The translations under genes were made by a program, and so were the position numbers. The notes below the pieces were generated by a model. The model did no database searches. It saw only the letters and a list, made by a program, of their open reading frames with translations, and was not told where the DNA came from. DNA of 64,000 nucleotides from positions 124,001 to 188,000 of the forward strand of contig NZ_JARXYX010000014.1 of assembly GCF_029893585.1 (NCBI RefSeq), read 5' to 3'. Positions 33,031-41,507 of the stretch are shown here, one piece after another (position 1 is the first letter of the stretch; every line of letters starts with the position of its first letter). This DNA comes from Streptomyces sp. LBL. GTDB lineage: Bacteria > Actinomycetota > Actinomycetes > Streptomycetales > Streptomycetaceae.

Positions 33031-34449
33031 ATGTTCGATCCGGTCATAGCGCCCAGCGGTACGCTGCTCGGCCTGCTGCAGCGGGGCCGCGGCGACGGCA
33101 CACTGCACGCGCTCACCGCACCGCGCGCCGAAGCGCTCGCGGCACTGAACCACTGTGTGGTGCGCGATCCCCGCCACGACTGGCAGGTGGAGAACCGCTC
33201 CCTCTACTACGCCCGTCTCTTCCTCGACCTGAACGGCGAGCTGGACGAGATCGAGGCCCACCTCTTCGACGTCCAGGACGTACTCGACACCGAGGAGTCA
33301 CGCACCGGTCTGGCGCTGGCGGTCCTCGGTCATCTCGCCTCGTACGGCAGGCGGGACGCACTCGAGCTGCTGCGCAGGTACGCCGCCTCAGGCTCCAACT
33401 GGGCCTGGGCCCTGGACGAGCTGGCGTTGCGCGACGACGACGCCGGGTTGCGTGCCCTGGCGGCGCCCGTTCTGGCACGGTTCGCGACCGATGCCGAGGG
33501 GGAGGCCGAGCTGGCGGCCGTCGTGCGGGACGCCTTCGAGCCCCGGCCCTGGCGCTTGTGGGCGGACGACCCGCGCGCATCGATCGCCACGCGCGTGCGC
33601 GCCGCTCACGAGACCGGCCATTTCGACCGCTGGCAACGGCAGATGCGGCCGAGCGGGCCCCGCCCCGGGTGGAGCGTGCAGGCCGTCTTCGAGTGGGCCC
33701 AGCAGGGGATGGAGCGCGGTGCCGCCCTCCATGTGCCGGCCGCCCGCTGTCTGGTGGCCGTCGCGGGGCCCGAGGACCGGCCGGAGATTGTCCGGGCCGC
33801 CCAGGACGGCACGGACGGCGCCCGCTGCACCGCCCTGCGCTATCTCGCCGACGGCAACGATCCCGACGCCCTCGACCTGATCGAGCTGGCCGTGATCACC
33901 GGTACCCCGGTCGTCGTGGACGCCGCCCTGGACGCCTTCGAACGCATGTGCAGTGTCGCCGCCGTCGTCCGGGCGCGCGGCTGGGCCCACCGACCCGATT
34001 CCCTGGGCGCCGCCGCCGGCCGTATGCTCTCCTGCCGGGGCGCGGCCCAGGACAGCGAACTCGTCCTCGCGGCCCTCCGGGAGGCCGTACGGGGCGAAGG
34101 GCCCGACGCGCCGACCCTGTGGACCCTCGTCGACGGCGCCGGACGGCTCGGTATCGCCTGCGCGGCCCCCGTCCTGCGCCATGTCTACCGAGAGACCGCC
34201 TCGTCCCATCTACGCGGCCGAGCCGCCCGTGCCCTCGCTGTCACCGACCCCTCCTTCGCCACCGGCTTCGCCGTCGAGTGCCTGTGGGACTGCGAGGAAT
34301 CCACCCGCGAGATCGCCGCCCGGCACGCGGAGACCGGTGATGCCCGGGTCGTCGAGCGGCTACGCCGGCTCGCTGCCGATCCCGCCGAGGAGGCCGAGGT
34401 CCAGACCGCCGTCCGCAGCCGGATCGGACCGGACGCCACCGCCATGTGA
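33031..34449 (+). CDS. HEAT-repeat protein
   Basis: A 472-residue all-helical protein starting MFDPVIAPSGTLLGLLQRG at 33031. Repeating helix pairs of about 30-35 residues run to the end (for example RTGLALAVLGHLASYGRRDALELLRRYA, SSHLRGRAARALAVTDPSFATGFAVECL). It is rich in Ala/Arg/Leu and has no catalytic motif, signal peptide or membrane helix. Such proteins act as scaffolds or adaptors. It is found beside these glycosyltransferase genes in Streptomyces as far as I recall; no functional link is known. Confidence 0.83.
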   Translation: MFDPVIAPSGTLLGLLQRGRGDGTLHALTAPRAEALAALNHCVVRDPRHDWQVENRSLYYARLFLDLNGELDEIEAHLFDVQDVLDTEESRTGLALAVLGHLASYGRRDALELLRRYAASGSNWAWALDELALRDDDAGLRALAAPVLARFATDAEGEAELAAVVRDAFEPRPWRLWADDPRASIATRVRAAHETGHFDRWQRQMRPSGPRPGWSVQAVFEWAQQGMERGAALHVPAARCLVAVAGPEDRPEIVRAAQDGTDGARCTALRYLADGNDPDALDLIELAVITGTPVVVDAALDAFERMCSVAAVVRARGWAHRPDSLGAAAGRMLSCRGAAQDSELVLAALREAVRGEGPDAPTLWTLVDGAGRLGIACAAPVLRHVYRETASSHLRGRAARALAVTDPSFATGFAVECLWDCEESTREIAARHAETGDARVVERLRRLAADPAEEAEVQTAVRSRIGPDATAM

Positions 34450-34683
34450 ACGCCGGTCTTCCGGGCGTGTCCGATCGTGATCGCAGCTCGCTCAGGTGCG
34501 CCCTCAGAAGGAAGTCATCGGGCATCGGCGCACCCGCTGGATGAACCCGGGATGACCCGTGGGTCAGGAGGGCATGGACGCGGTCTGGCCTGCTCGGGTG
34601 TGCACCGCAACGCTCATGGACCGTTCCTCGTCCGGACAGATCCACGTTGACGCGGCCACGTCCAGTACGGAGACAACACGGGT

Positions 34684-35817
34684 ATGCGTGTCGTCATCGT
34701 GACCGAATCCTTTCCCCCCGATGTGAACGGCGTGGCCCACTGCGCGCTCCAGACCGCCCGGCACCTCGTAGATCGCGGTCACTCTCCGCTCGTCGTCGCG
34801 CCGGCCACCGCGGCCGGTTCCGGGCCCGGGGTCGACGCCCTGGCGCCCTGCCCTGTCATCCGTGTCCCCTCCCTCCCGCTCCCGGGCTACCCCCAGGTCC
34901 GTGTCGCCCTCCCCAGCCGGCGTGTGGCCGCGGCGATCGCCGAGCACCGTGCCGACGTCGTCCACCTGGCCAGCCCCTTCATCCTGGGCGTCCGCGGCAT
35001 GGCCGCCGCCGCCCGGCTCGGCATCCCCGCCGTGGCCGTCTACCAGACCGATCTCGCCGGCTACGCCCGCACCTACGTCCACGCGGGCGAGGCGGCGGCC
35101 TGGCGCCGTATCCGCTCCGTCCACGCCGCCGCCGACCTCACCCTCGCCCCGTCCAGCCCGGCCCTGCACGACCTCCGGACGCACGGTGTGCCCCGGGTGA
35201 AACTGTGGGCGCGAGGCGTCGACACCGCCCGGTTCCGCCCCGAACTGCGGGACGAGGCGCTGCGTCGCGAACTCGCCCCGAACGGTGAGCTGATCGTCGG
35301 CTACGTCGGCCGGCTCGCCCCCGAGAAGCAGGTCGAGCTCCTGTCCGGTGTCTGCGGACTGGCCGGTGTCCGGGTCGTGGTGGTGGGCGACGGGCCGAGT
35401 CAGCCGTCGCTCACCGAAGCCCTGCCGGGCGCCGTCTTCCTCGGGCGCCGCACCGGCGACGAACTGGCCCGGATCTTCGCCTCCCTGGATGTCTTCGTGC
35501 ACACCGGTCCCTTCGAGACCTTCTGCCAGACCGTGCAGGAGGCCATGGCGAGCGGCGTGCCCGTCGTCGCCCCCGCCGCCGGCGGCCCGCTGGACCTGGT
35601 CGCCCACGGGCGCACCGGCCTGCTGGTCCCGCCGCGCGACCCGGCCGCCGTACGGGACGCCGTGCGGGCCCTGGCCGCCGACGCCGGCCTGCGCGCCGAG
35701 TTCGGCACCAGCGCGCGCGCGACCGTCGAGGGACGCACCTGGGCGGCCGTCGGCGATCAGCTGATCGGGCACTACGAGAACGTCCTCGCCGCACGGCGGA
35801 CGGTGGTGGCGGCATGA
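34684..35817 (+). CDS. GT4 glycosyltransferase, GDP-mannose type (PimB/MgtA-like)
   Basis: A 377-residue GT-B enzyme starting MRVVIVTESFPPDVNGVAH at 34684. The C-terminal donor domain has VGYVGRLAPEKQVELL, VVVGDGPSQPSL and the EX7E-type motif FETFCQTVQEAMASGVPVVAP. These match actinobacterial alpha-mannosyltransferases that build phosphatidylinositol mannosides or glycolipids at the membrane. The next gene overlaps by ATGA and encodes a second GT4 protein, and an SGNH hydrolase follows in the same way: a tight three-gene operon for a glycolipid or glycan. Sugar and acceptor are not proven by sequence. Confidence 0.88.
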   Translation: MRVVIVTESFPPDVNGVAHCALQTARHLVDRGHSPLVVAPATAAGSGPGVDALAPCPVIRVPSLPLPGYPQVRVALPSRRVAAAIAEHRADVVHLASPFILGVRGMAAAARLGIPAVAVYQTDLAGYARTYVHAGEAAAWRRIRSVHAAADLTLAPSSPALHDLRTHGVPRVKLWARGVDTARFRPELRDEALRRELAPNGELIVGYVGRLAPEKQVELLSGVCGLAGVRVVVVGDGPSQPSLTEALPGAVFLGRRTGDELARIFASLDVFVHTGPFETFCQTVQEAMASGVPVVAPAAGGPLDLVAHGRTGLLVPPRDPAAVRDAVRALAADAGLRAEFGTSARATVEGRTWAAVGDQLIGHYENVLAARRTVVAA

Positions 35818-36992
35818 GCTCCTTGCGCATAGTGCGGCTGGCCAACTTCGTCGCGCCGGCGTCCGGCGGCCTGCGCACCGCGCTGCGCGAGCTCGGCAAG
35901 GGCTTCAAGGCCGCCGGGCACGAGCCGGTGCTGATCGTGCCCGGCGAGCGCGCGAGCGACCGCGAGACCGAGCAGGGGAGGGTGATCACCCTCCCCGGGC
36001 CGCTGCTGCCCGGCACCGGCGGCTACCGGGTCCTCACCGACAAGCAGCGGGTGGCCCGCCTGCTGGAGGAACTGGCCCCCGACCGCCTGGAGGTCTCCGA
36101 CCGTACGACCCTGAGGTGGACCGGCAAGTGGGCGCGACGCGCCCGGGTCCCCGCCGTGATGGTCTCCCACGAGACCGCCGACGGCGTGCTGCGCACCTGG
36201 GGCCTGCCCGAGGGAGCGGCCCGGCGCACCGCCGACGCGCTCAACGTCCGTACCGCGCACACCTACGCGCGCGTGGTGTGCACCACGGAGTTCGCCGAGC
36301 GGGAGTTCGTGCGGATCGGGGCGCGGAACGTCGTACGGGCGCCCCTCGGCGTCGACCTGGTGCAGCGGCACCCCGCGCTGCGCGACCCCGGGCTGCGCGC
36401 CCGGCACGCGCGCGGGGACGAGGTGTTGCTGGTGACGTGCACCCGGCTGTCCGTGGAGAAACGGCCCGGCACCGCGCTGGACGCGCTGGAGGCGCTCGTA
36501 CGGCGTGGTCGGAGGGCGGTGCTCGTGGTGGCCGGGGACGGGCCGCTGCGGTCGCGGCTCGAACAGCGGGCGCGGGAGCGCGGGTTGCCGGTGACGTTCC
36601 TCGGCCACGTCTCCGACCGCGGACTGCTGGGCGCGCTGCAGGCGTCCGCCGACGTGTGTCTGGCGCCGGGCCCGGCCGAGACGTTCGGGCTCGCCGCACT
36701 GGAGGCGATGGCCTGCGGCACACCCGTGGTCGCCAGTGCCTCGTCCGCGCTGTCCGAGGTGATCGGCTCCGCCGGGGCCGTCGCGGCGGACCACGGGGGA
36801 GCCTTCGCGGACGCCGTGGAGCTGCTGCTGGCCGGGTCCGTGCAGGAGCGCCGGGAGACCGCACGCGCGCGTGCGGAGTGCTTCGGGTGGGACACGGCGG
36901 TCGCGGGCTTCCTGCACGCGCACGACGCGGTGACCTCCGTACCCCCCGCGGTGCCCGGGGGCAGCTCGGTCGCGCCCGGGGGCGTGGCATGA
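35814..36992 (+). CDS. GT4 glycosyltransferase (second of pair)
   Basis: A 392-residue GT-B enzyme starting MSSLRIVRLANFVAPASGGLRT at 35814, overlapping the previous stop. The acceptor domain includes MVSHETADGVLRTWGLPEG; the donor domain has LVTCTRLSVEKRPGTALDAL, LVVAGDGPLRSRLEQ and GPAETFGLAALEAMACGTPVVAS (EX7E). The tail after residue 370 is Pro/Gly/Val-rich. Overlap with the SGNH hydrolase start (ATGA) implies coupled translation. Related pairs act in glycolipid mannosylation; specificity unknown. Confidence 0.88.
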   Translation: MSSLRIVRLANFVAPASGGLRTALRELGKGFKAAGHEPVLIVPGERASDRETEQGRVITLPGPLLPGTGGYRVLTDKQRVARLLEELAPDRLEVSDRTTLRWTGKWARRARVPAVMVSHETADGVLRTWGLPEGAARRTADALNVRTAHTYARVVCTTEFAEREFVRIGARNVVRAPLGVDLVQRHPALRDPGLRARHARGDEVLLVTCTRLSVEKRPGTALDALEALVRRGRRAVLVVAGDGPLRSRLEQRARERGLPVTFLGHVSDRGLLGALQASADVCLAPGPAETFGLAALEAMACGTPVVASASSALSEVIGSAGAVAADHGGAFADAVELLLAGSVQERRETARARAECFGWDTAVAGFLHAHDAVTSVPPAVPGGSSVAPGGVA

Positions 36993-37966
36993 GACCGCTG
37001 CGCTTCGTGGCGCTCGGCGACTCGCTCACCGAAGGGGTGGGAGACCCCGTCGGCGACGGGTGGCGCGGCTGGGCCGCGCTGCTCGCCGACGGGATCGCCG
37101 AAGGGGGCGTGGTGTCGGAGGGGCCTGCGGACTCGCGGGGGTCGGTGGTGTCGGACGGGTCTGTGGAGCTGCTGGGGTCGGTGGTGTCGGAGGGACCCGT
37201 GGAGCCGATGGGGTCCGTGGAGTCCCTGGAGACTGTGGAGTTCACCAACCTCGCGGTGAGCGGGTCGCAGTCGCGTGACGTGCTGGAACGGCAGCTGCCC
37301 GCCGCGCTGGCGCTGCGGCCCGATGTCGCCTCTGTCGTCATCGGCGTCAACGACACCCTGCGCTGCACCTTCGACATCCAGGCCGTGGCCGCCCGCCTCG
37401 ATACCGTCTACTCGGCCTTCACCGAGCAGGGCGCCGTCCTGCTCACGGCCTGTCTGCCCGATCCCGGCGCGATGCTGGGGCTGCCGGGTGCCCTGGCGCG
37501 TCCGCTGGCCCGGCGGCAGCGGGCGGTCAACGCCGTCGTCCACGCGTTGTCCGAGCGGTACGGGGCCGTGCATCTGCACGCCTGTGAAGGTGCGTGGCTC
37601 ACCGACCGTGCGATGTGGAGCGCGGACCGGCTGCACCCCGGTGAGCGGGGACACCGGCAGTTGGCCGTGCGCTTCCACGCGCTGCTCGCGGAACGGGGCC
37701 TCGCGACGGGGGCGGCTCCCTTGCCCGAGCCCGGGTTCCCCGCCCCCACCAGGTCGGCGAGCGTGTGGTGGCTGGCCACCGCCGGCACCGGCTGGGTGGC
37801 CCGGCGCTGCACCGATCTGCTGCCGCAGCTCCTGACGCTCGCCGTCGACGAGATGCGGCACCACGCGCGCGGGACGAGCGCCCGGCTCGACCTGCGGACC
37901 TCCGCGGCCGTGTCCGCGGCGCTCGCCGCGCTCTCGGTGGGTGAGCAGCAGCCGGACGCCGCCTGA
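36989..37966 (+). CDS. SGNH/GDSL hydrolase with inserted repeat
   Basis: A 325-residue esterase-type protein starting MRPLRFVALGDSLTEGVGDP at 36989. Catalytic blocks: I GDSLTEG (Ser about 11), III VIGVNDT, V SADRLHPGERGH (Asp, His about 215). The second block (FTNLAVSGSQSRD) is preceded by an unusual insert, residues about 41-76, consisting of three 12-residue repeats (VVSEGPADSRGS, VVSDGSVELLGS, VVSEGPVEPMGS). The C-terminal 90 residues extend beyond the usual domain. No signal peptide. Its operon position after two glycosyltransferases suggests de-acylation or acyl transfer on their product. Confidence 0.85.
   Translation: MRPLRFVALGDSLTEGVGDPVGDGWRGWAALLADGIAEGGVVSEGPADSRGSVVSDGSVELLGSVVSEGPVEPMGSVESLETVEFTNLAVSGSQSRDVLERQLPAALALRPDVASVVIGVNDTLRCTFDIQAVAARLDTVYSAFTEQGAVLLTACLPDPGAMLGLPGALARPLARRQRAVNAVVHALSERYGAVHLHACEGAWLTDRAMWSADRLHPGERGHRQLAVRFHALLAERGLATGAAPLPEPGFPAPTRSASVWWLATAGTGWVARRCTDLLPQLLTLAVDEMRHHARGTSARLDLRTSAAVSAALAALSVGEQQPDAA
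37109..37216 (+). repeat. 36-bp in-frame triple repeat in the SGNH hydrolase gene
   Basis: Three 36-bp units, each starting GTGGTGTCGGA, at 37109-37144, 37145-37180 and 37181-37216, followed by a decayed partial unit to about 37240. They add 36 or more residues between catalytic blocks I and II without breaking the frame. Confidence 0.88.
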
Positions 37967-37983
37967 GGGCTCAGCGGCGGCGT
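37956..37983. terminator. Bidirectional terminator spanning two stop codons
   Basis: ACGCCGCC (37956-37963) pairs with GGCGGCGT (37976-37983), with TGAG/CTCA pairing inside. The hairpin contains the stop codons of the converging SGNH hydrolase and pxpC genes, which are only four bases apart. Confidence 0.75.
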
Positions 37984-38843
37984 ACGACCACGAACCGCAC
38001 CGGCGTGCCCGGCACCGCCTGTGCGGCGGCCGGGAGGTCGGCGGCGCGGACGACCGCGATCACCGGGTAGCCCCCGGTGGTCGGGTGGTCGGCGAGGAAG
38101 ACCAGGGGCCTGCCGTCGGGCGGGACCTGGACGGCGCCCAGCACCATGCCCTCGCTGGGGAGTTCGCCGGTCAGGGCCCGCTCCAGGGCGGGCCCTTCGG
38201 TGCGCAGTCCGATGCGGTTGCTCGCGGAGGACACCCGGTAGGTGCGCGAGGTGAAGGCCCGGACGGCGTCCGGCGTGAACCAGTCGTCGCGCGGGCCCAG
38301 GGTCACGCGCAGGACGAGTTCGGCCGGGGGAGCGGGCTGCGGAGCGACATCCACGCGCGCGTGCAGCAGCGCCTGAGGTGTTCCCAGGGGCAGCACCGCG
38401 CCGTCCGTGAGCGGGGGCGGGCCGAGGCCCGACAGCAGGTCCGTGGAGCGGCTGCCGAGTACCGGCTCGACGATGATCCCGCCGGAGACGCCCAGGTAGC
38501 TGCGTACTCCGGAGACGGCCGTTCCGAGATCCAGGAGCGCACCGGCGGGCATCCGCACCGGCGCGCCCCAGGCGACCGGGCGGCCGTCCAGCGTGACCGG
38601 GCAGGGCGCGCCCGCGACGGCCACGGTGACCTCCGAACGGGACCGTAGCGTGCAGCCGTCGAGGGTGGTCTCCAGGACGGCGGCGTCGGGCCGGTTGCCG
38701 ACCAGCCGATTGGCGAGCGCCGCGGCCGACGCGTCCAGCGCGCCGGAGCGGGGTACGCCGAGATGGGCGTGCCCCGGGCGGCCCTGGTCCTGAACGGTGG
38801 TGAGGGCGCCGGCGCGCACGACGGCGAGCGCGCGGTCCGTCAT
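37971..38843 (-). CDS. pxpC: 5-oxoprolinase subunit C (biotin-dependent carboxyltransferase-like)
   Basis: One of three subunits of the prokaryotic ATP-dependent 5-oxoprolinase (PxpABC), which opens 5-oxoproline to glutamate. 290 residues starting MTDRALAVVRAGALTTVQDQGRPGHAHLGVPRSGALD at 38843, the invariant beginning of the family, with LGVSGGIIVEPVLGSRSTDL and the C-terminal FLADHPTTGGYPVIAVV. The start overlaps the pxpB stop by four bases. Alone this family was named after urea amidolyase or allophanate hydrolase subunit 2, but the trio context fixes the role. Confidence 0.93.
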   Translation of the reverse strand: MTDRALAVVRAGALTTVQDQGRPGHAHLGVPRSGALDASAAALANRLVGNRPDAAVLETTLDGCTLRSRSEVTVAVAGAPCPVTLDGRPVAWGAPVRMPAGALLDLGTAVSGVRSYLGVSGGIIVEPVLGSRSTDLLSGLGPPPLTDGAVLPLGTPQALLHARVDVAPQPAPPAELVLRVTLGPRDDWFTPDAVRAFTSRTYRVSSASNRIGLRTEGPALERALTGELPSEGMVLGAVQVPPDGRPLVFLADHPTTGGYPVIAVVRAADLPAAAQAVPGTPVRFVVVRRR

Positions 38844-39523
38844 GGCGTCCCCGCCGGTGCCGCGACCCCCGCCGGTGCCGCGACCCCTGCCGGGCCTGCC
38901 GGGCCTGCCGGGCCTGCCACGGGGACGAAGCGCACGCGCGTGCCCGGTGACAGCAACGCGGCAGGCACGCGTGCGTGGTCCCACAGCACGATGTCCGTGG
39001 TGCCGATCAGCTGCCAGCCGCCCGGCGACGAACGGGGGTACACGCCCGTGTACGAGCCCGCCAGCCCCACCGAGCCCGCCGGGACGGACGTGCGCGGAGT
39101 GGCCCTGCGCGGGACGTCGTAGCGCGCGGGCAGGCCGGTGAGGTAACCGAAGCCGGGGGCGAACCCGCAGAAGGCGACGCGGAACTCGGTGCCCGCGTGG
39201 ATACCAGCCACCTCATCCTCCGGGACGCCCCAGCGCGCGGCGACTTCCGACAGGTCGGGGCCGTCGTAGCGGACGGGGATGTCCACGACCCGCCGGCCGC
39301 GCGGGGGAGCGCCGGGCACCTCTGAGGCGCTCAGTTCGCGCGCCAGGCGCTCGGCATCGTCCAGACCGTCCAGGAGGACCGTCCGGGCCGCCGGGACGAT
39401 TTCGTGGACGGTGAGCAGGCCCGCCGCACGCCGCCGCACCAGCTCGGCGTGCAGGGCCTGGGCCTCCTCGTCCGAGGCCACCTCGACGAGCAGGGCGCCG
39501 TCGCCGACGGGCAGGGCCCTCAT
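38840..39523 (-). CDS. pxpB: 5-oxoprolinase subunit B
   Basis: A 227-residue subunit starting MRALPVGDGALLVEVASDEEA at 39523, with VVDIPVRYDGPDLSEVAARWG, FRVAFCGFAPGFGYLTGLP and YPRSSPGGWQLIGTTDIVLWD, the family core. The C-terminus ends in PAGPAGPAG and VAAPAGVAAPAG repeats, encoded by short GC-rich duplications (about 38855-38925), absent from ordinary PxpB proteins. Overlaps both pxpA (upstream, ATGA) and pxpC, so the three subunits are translationally coupled. Confidence 0.93.
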   Translation of the reverse strand: MRALPVGDGALLVEVASDEEAQALHAELVRRRAAGLLTVHEIVPAARTVLLDGLDDAERLARELSASEVPGAPPRGRRVVDIPVRYDGPDLSEVAARWGVPEDEVAGIHAGTEFRVAFCGFAPGFGYLTGLPARYDVPRRATPRTSVPAGSVGLAGSYTGVYPRSSPGGWQLIGTTDIVLWDHARVPAALLSPGTRVRFVPVAGPAGPAGPAGVAAPAGVAAPAGTP

Positions 39524-40278
39524 GCGAAGGCCTCCACGCGGACGCCCGAGGTCTCCAGCCGCTCCCGGACCCGGCGGGCCAGATCCACCGCGCCGGGCGT
39601 GTCCCCGTGCAGGCACAGGGAACGCGCGCGTACCGCGATGCGTGCCCCGGAGTGCGCGGTGACCTCGCCGGAGCGGGCCAGGTCCAGCGACCGTTCCACG
39701 ACGGCCTCGGGGTCGGACACCACGGCGCCGCTCCGGCCGCGCGGCACGAGCGTGCCCTCGTCCGTGTACGCGCGGTCCGCGAACGCCTCCGTGACGGGCG
39801 GCAGGCCCGCCTCGTCGGCCAGCTCCAGGAGCCGCGAGCCGGGCAGCCCGAGCACCGGCAGCGTGGCGTCCGCGAGGAGCACGCCGGCCACGACCGCGCC
39901 GGCCTGCTCCTCGTCGTGCACGGCCCGGTTGTAGAGCGCGCCGTGCGGCTTGACGTACGACACGCGCGAGCCCGCCGCGCGTGCGAACACTTCCAGGGCG
40001 CCGATCTGGTAGGCCACTTCGGCCGTCAGCTCGGCGGACGGCACGTCCATCGCGCGCCGCCCGAACCCCGCCAGATCCCGGTAGGAGACCTGCGCGCCGA
40101 TCCGTACCCCGCGCTCGGCCGCCAGCTCGCACACCCGGCGCATGGTGGCCGCGTCCCCGGCGTGGAAGCCGCAGGCCACGTTGGCGCTGGTGACGACCGT
40201 CAGCAACTGCTCGTCGTCGGTCAGCCGCCAGCGGCCGAAGCCCTCGCCGAGGTCGGCGTTGAGATCGATCGAGGTCAT
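39520..40278 (-). CDS. pxpA: 5-oxoprolinase subunit A (LamB/YcsF family)
   Basis: A 252-residue protein starting MTSIDLNADLGEGFGRW, the hallmark of the YcsF family, followed by VTSANVACGFHAGDAATMRR, VSYRDLAGFGRR, VSYVKPHGALYNRAV and LCLHGDTPGAVDLA. It is the subunit carrying out ring opening in the PxpABC complex. First of the three coupled pxp genes; the D-glutamate cyclase lies 16 bp upstream, so all four are one transcription unit. Confidence 0.95.
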   Translation of the reverse strand: MTSIDLNADLGEGFGRWRLTDDEQLLTVVTSANVACGFHAGDAATMRRVCELAAERGVRIGAQVSYRDLAGFGRRAMDVPSAELTAEVAYQIGALEVFARAAGSRVSYVKPHGALYNRAVHDEEQAGAVVAGVLLADATLPVLGLPGSRLLELADEAGLPPVTEAFADRAYTDEGTLVPRGRSGAVVSDPEAVVERSLDLARSGEVTAHSGARIAVRARSLCLHGDTPGAVDLARRVRERLETSGVRVEAFA

Positions 40279-40294
40279 TCTTCGTCTCTCCTGC

Positions 40295-41131
40295 TCAGAC
40301 CACGCGGTACTGCTCGTCGCGGGCGTCGGTGAGGAACATCTGGCCCGGTGCGTGGGTGATGGCGAACGGCGGGCGCGAAGCCATCACCGCGGCCTGCGGG
40401 GTCACACCGCAGGCCCAGAACACCGGAATGTCGTCCGGTCCGGCGTCCACCGGATCGCCGAAGTCGGGGCGGCCGAGGTCGTCGATGCCGAGTGTCGAGG
40501 GATCGCCGCAGTGTACGGGGCTGCCGTGCACCGCCGGGAGCAGACTGCTCTCCCTGATGGCGGCCGCCAGACGCTCCGGCGGTACCGGTCGCATGGACAC
40601 CACCAGCGGACCGCGCAACCGCCCTGCCGGACGGCACTCACGACTGGTCACATACATGGAAACGTTGCGGCCCTGCTCGATATGCCGGATCGGGACGCCC
40701 GCCTCGGACAGCGCCCACTCGAAGGTGAAGCTGCAGCCGATCAGGAACGACACCAGGTCGCCCCGCCAGTGCGCGCGCACGTCCGTCGGCTCGTCCACCA
40801 GCTCTCCGTCCCGCCACACCCGGTAGCGCGGCAGGTCGGTGCGCAGGTCGGCGCCGTCCGCGAGGATCGTCGACCAGGAACCGGCGTCCGTGATGTCGAG
40901 CACCGGACAGGGCTTCGGGTTGCGCTGGCAGAACAGCATCATGTCGTACGCCCAGTCGGCGGGCACCGAGATCAGGTTGGCCTGGGTGTGGCCCGCCGCC
41001 ACTCCCGCGGTGGGGCCCGTGAGCCCCGCCCGGAAGCGGGTCCGGGCCTCCCGCGGGCTCCACGCGCGCGCGTGCTCGTCGACGAGGGCGAGCGGGCGGT
41101 CGATCGCAGAGCGGCCTTCCACGCGGTTCAC
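40295..41131 (-). CDS. DUF1445 D-glutamate cyclase
   Basis: A 278-residue protein from GTG 41131 behind AAGGAG. Conserved segments AAGHTQANLISVPADWAYDM, FCQRNPKPCPVLDITD, FLIGCSFTFEWALSEAGVP, SMRPVPPERLAAAI and PVFWACGVTPQAAVM are those of the DUF1445 family, shown for mammalian DGLUCY to interconvert D-glutamate and 5-oxo-D-proline. Next to pxpABC this makes biochemical sense as a D-glutamate or 5-oxoproline salvage pathway, but older annotation calls it putative hydro-lyase. Its start overlaps the stop of the gutted MFS gene (GTGA). Confidence 0.87.
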   Translation of the reverse strand: MNRVEGRSAIDRPLALVDEHARAWSPREARTRFRAGLTGPTAGVAAGHTQANLISVPADWAYDMMLFCQRNPKPCPVLDITDAGSWSTILADGADLRTDLPRYRVWRDGELVDEPTDVRAHWRGDLVSFLIGCSFTFEWALSEAGVPIRHIEQGRNVSMYVTSRECRPAGRLRGPLVVSMRPVPPERLAAAIRESSLLPAVHGSPVHCGDPSTLGIDDLGRPDFGDPVDAGPDDIPVFWACGVTPQAAVMASRPPFAITHAPGQMFLTDARDEQYRVV

Positions 41132-41337
41132 GCGAGCTCCTTTCCGCGCGTCTCCGACAGTCCCGGCAGAGCCAGGGCGCCGATGCGGAGCCCGGTCGTT
41201 GCGCCGAAGACCAGCGCGCCGCTCACACCCCGGCTGTCGGCCAGGGAGCCCACCGTGGTGGGGAAGACGACGCCGACAGTGCGGCCGGCGGTGTGCGTGT
41301 CGGCGGGAAGGGCCCGCGGTGGAGGGGGCGTGCTCAT
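41128..41337 (-). pseudogene. MFS transporter gene reduced to its two ends by an in-frame deletion
   Basis: A 69-codon frame: MSTPPPPRALPADTHTAGRTVGVVF reads like the N-terminal tail and start of helix 1 of a major-facilitator permease, while VSGALVFGATTGLRIGALALPGLSETRGKELA reads like helix 12 and the terminal ETRGKEL tail. About 370 residues between them are absent and the frame is intact across the join (near PTTVGSLADSRG). The 3' end still overlaps the D-glutamate cyclase start (GTGA). The lost gene was presumably the cluster's glutamate/5-oxoproline carrier. A 69-residue peptide could still be made, but not a transporter. Confidence 0.65.
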
Positions 41338-41440
41338 GGGCACCTCGCAGAGGGAGGACGGAGGGTGCGTGCGGAGTGAGCAGGGGCGAGCGGAAGCCGC
41401 GGCGCCGTCGTGAGTGGGCGGTGCCGTTCATACAAGATAG

Positions 41441-41459
41441 AGGATCGTTGAACGATCCT
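41441..41459. promoter_or_regulatory. GntR operator, 19-bp palindrome
   Basis: AGGATCGTT-G-AACGATCCT (41441-41459) is a perfect palindrome with a single central base, 48 bp before the GntR start and about 104 bp before the MFS-remnant start. FadR/FCD-type regulators bind such short-spaced palindromes. It probably represses both the regulator and the pxp cluster. Confidence 0.8.
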
Positions 41460-41507
41460 TCAATACCCATGTTGTTTCGTTCCTGTATCTGCGCTTGAAT
41501 TCCGGGC

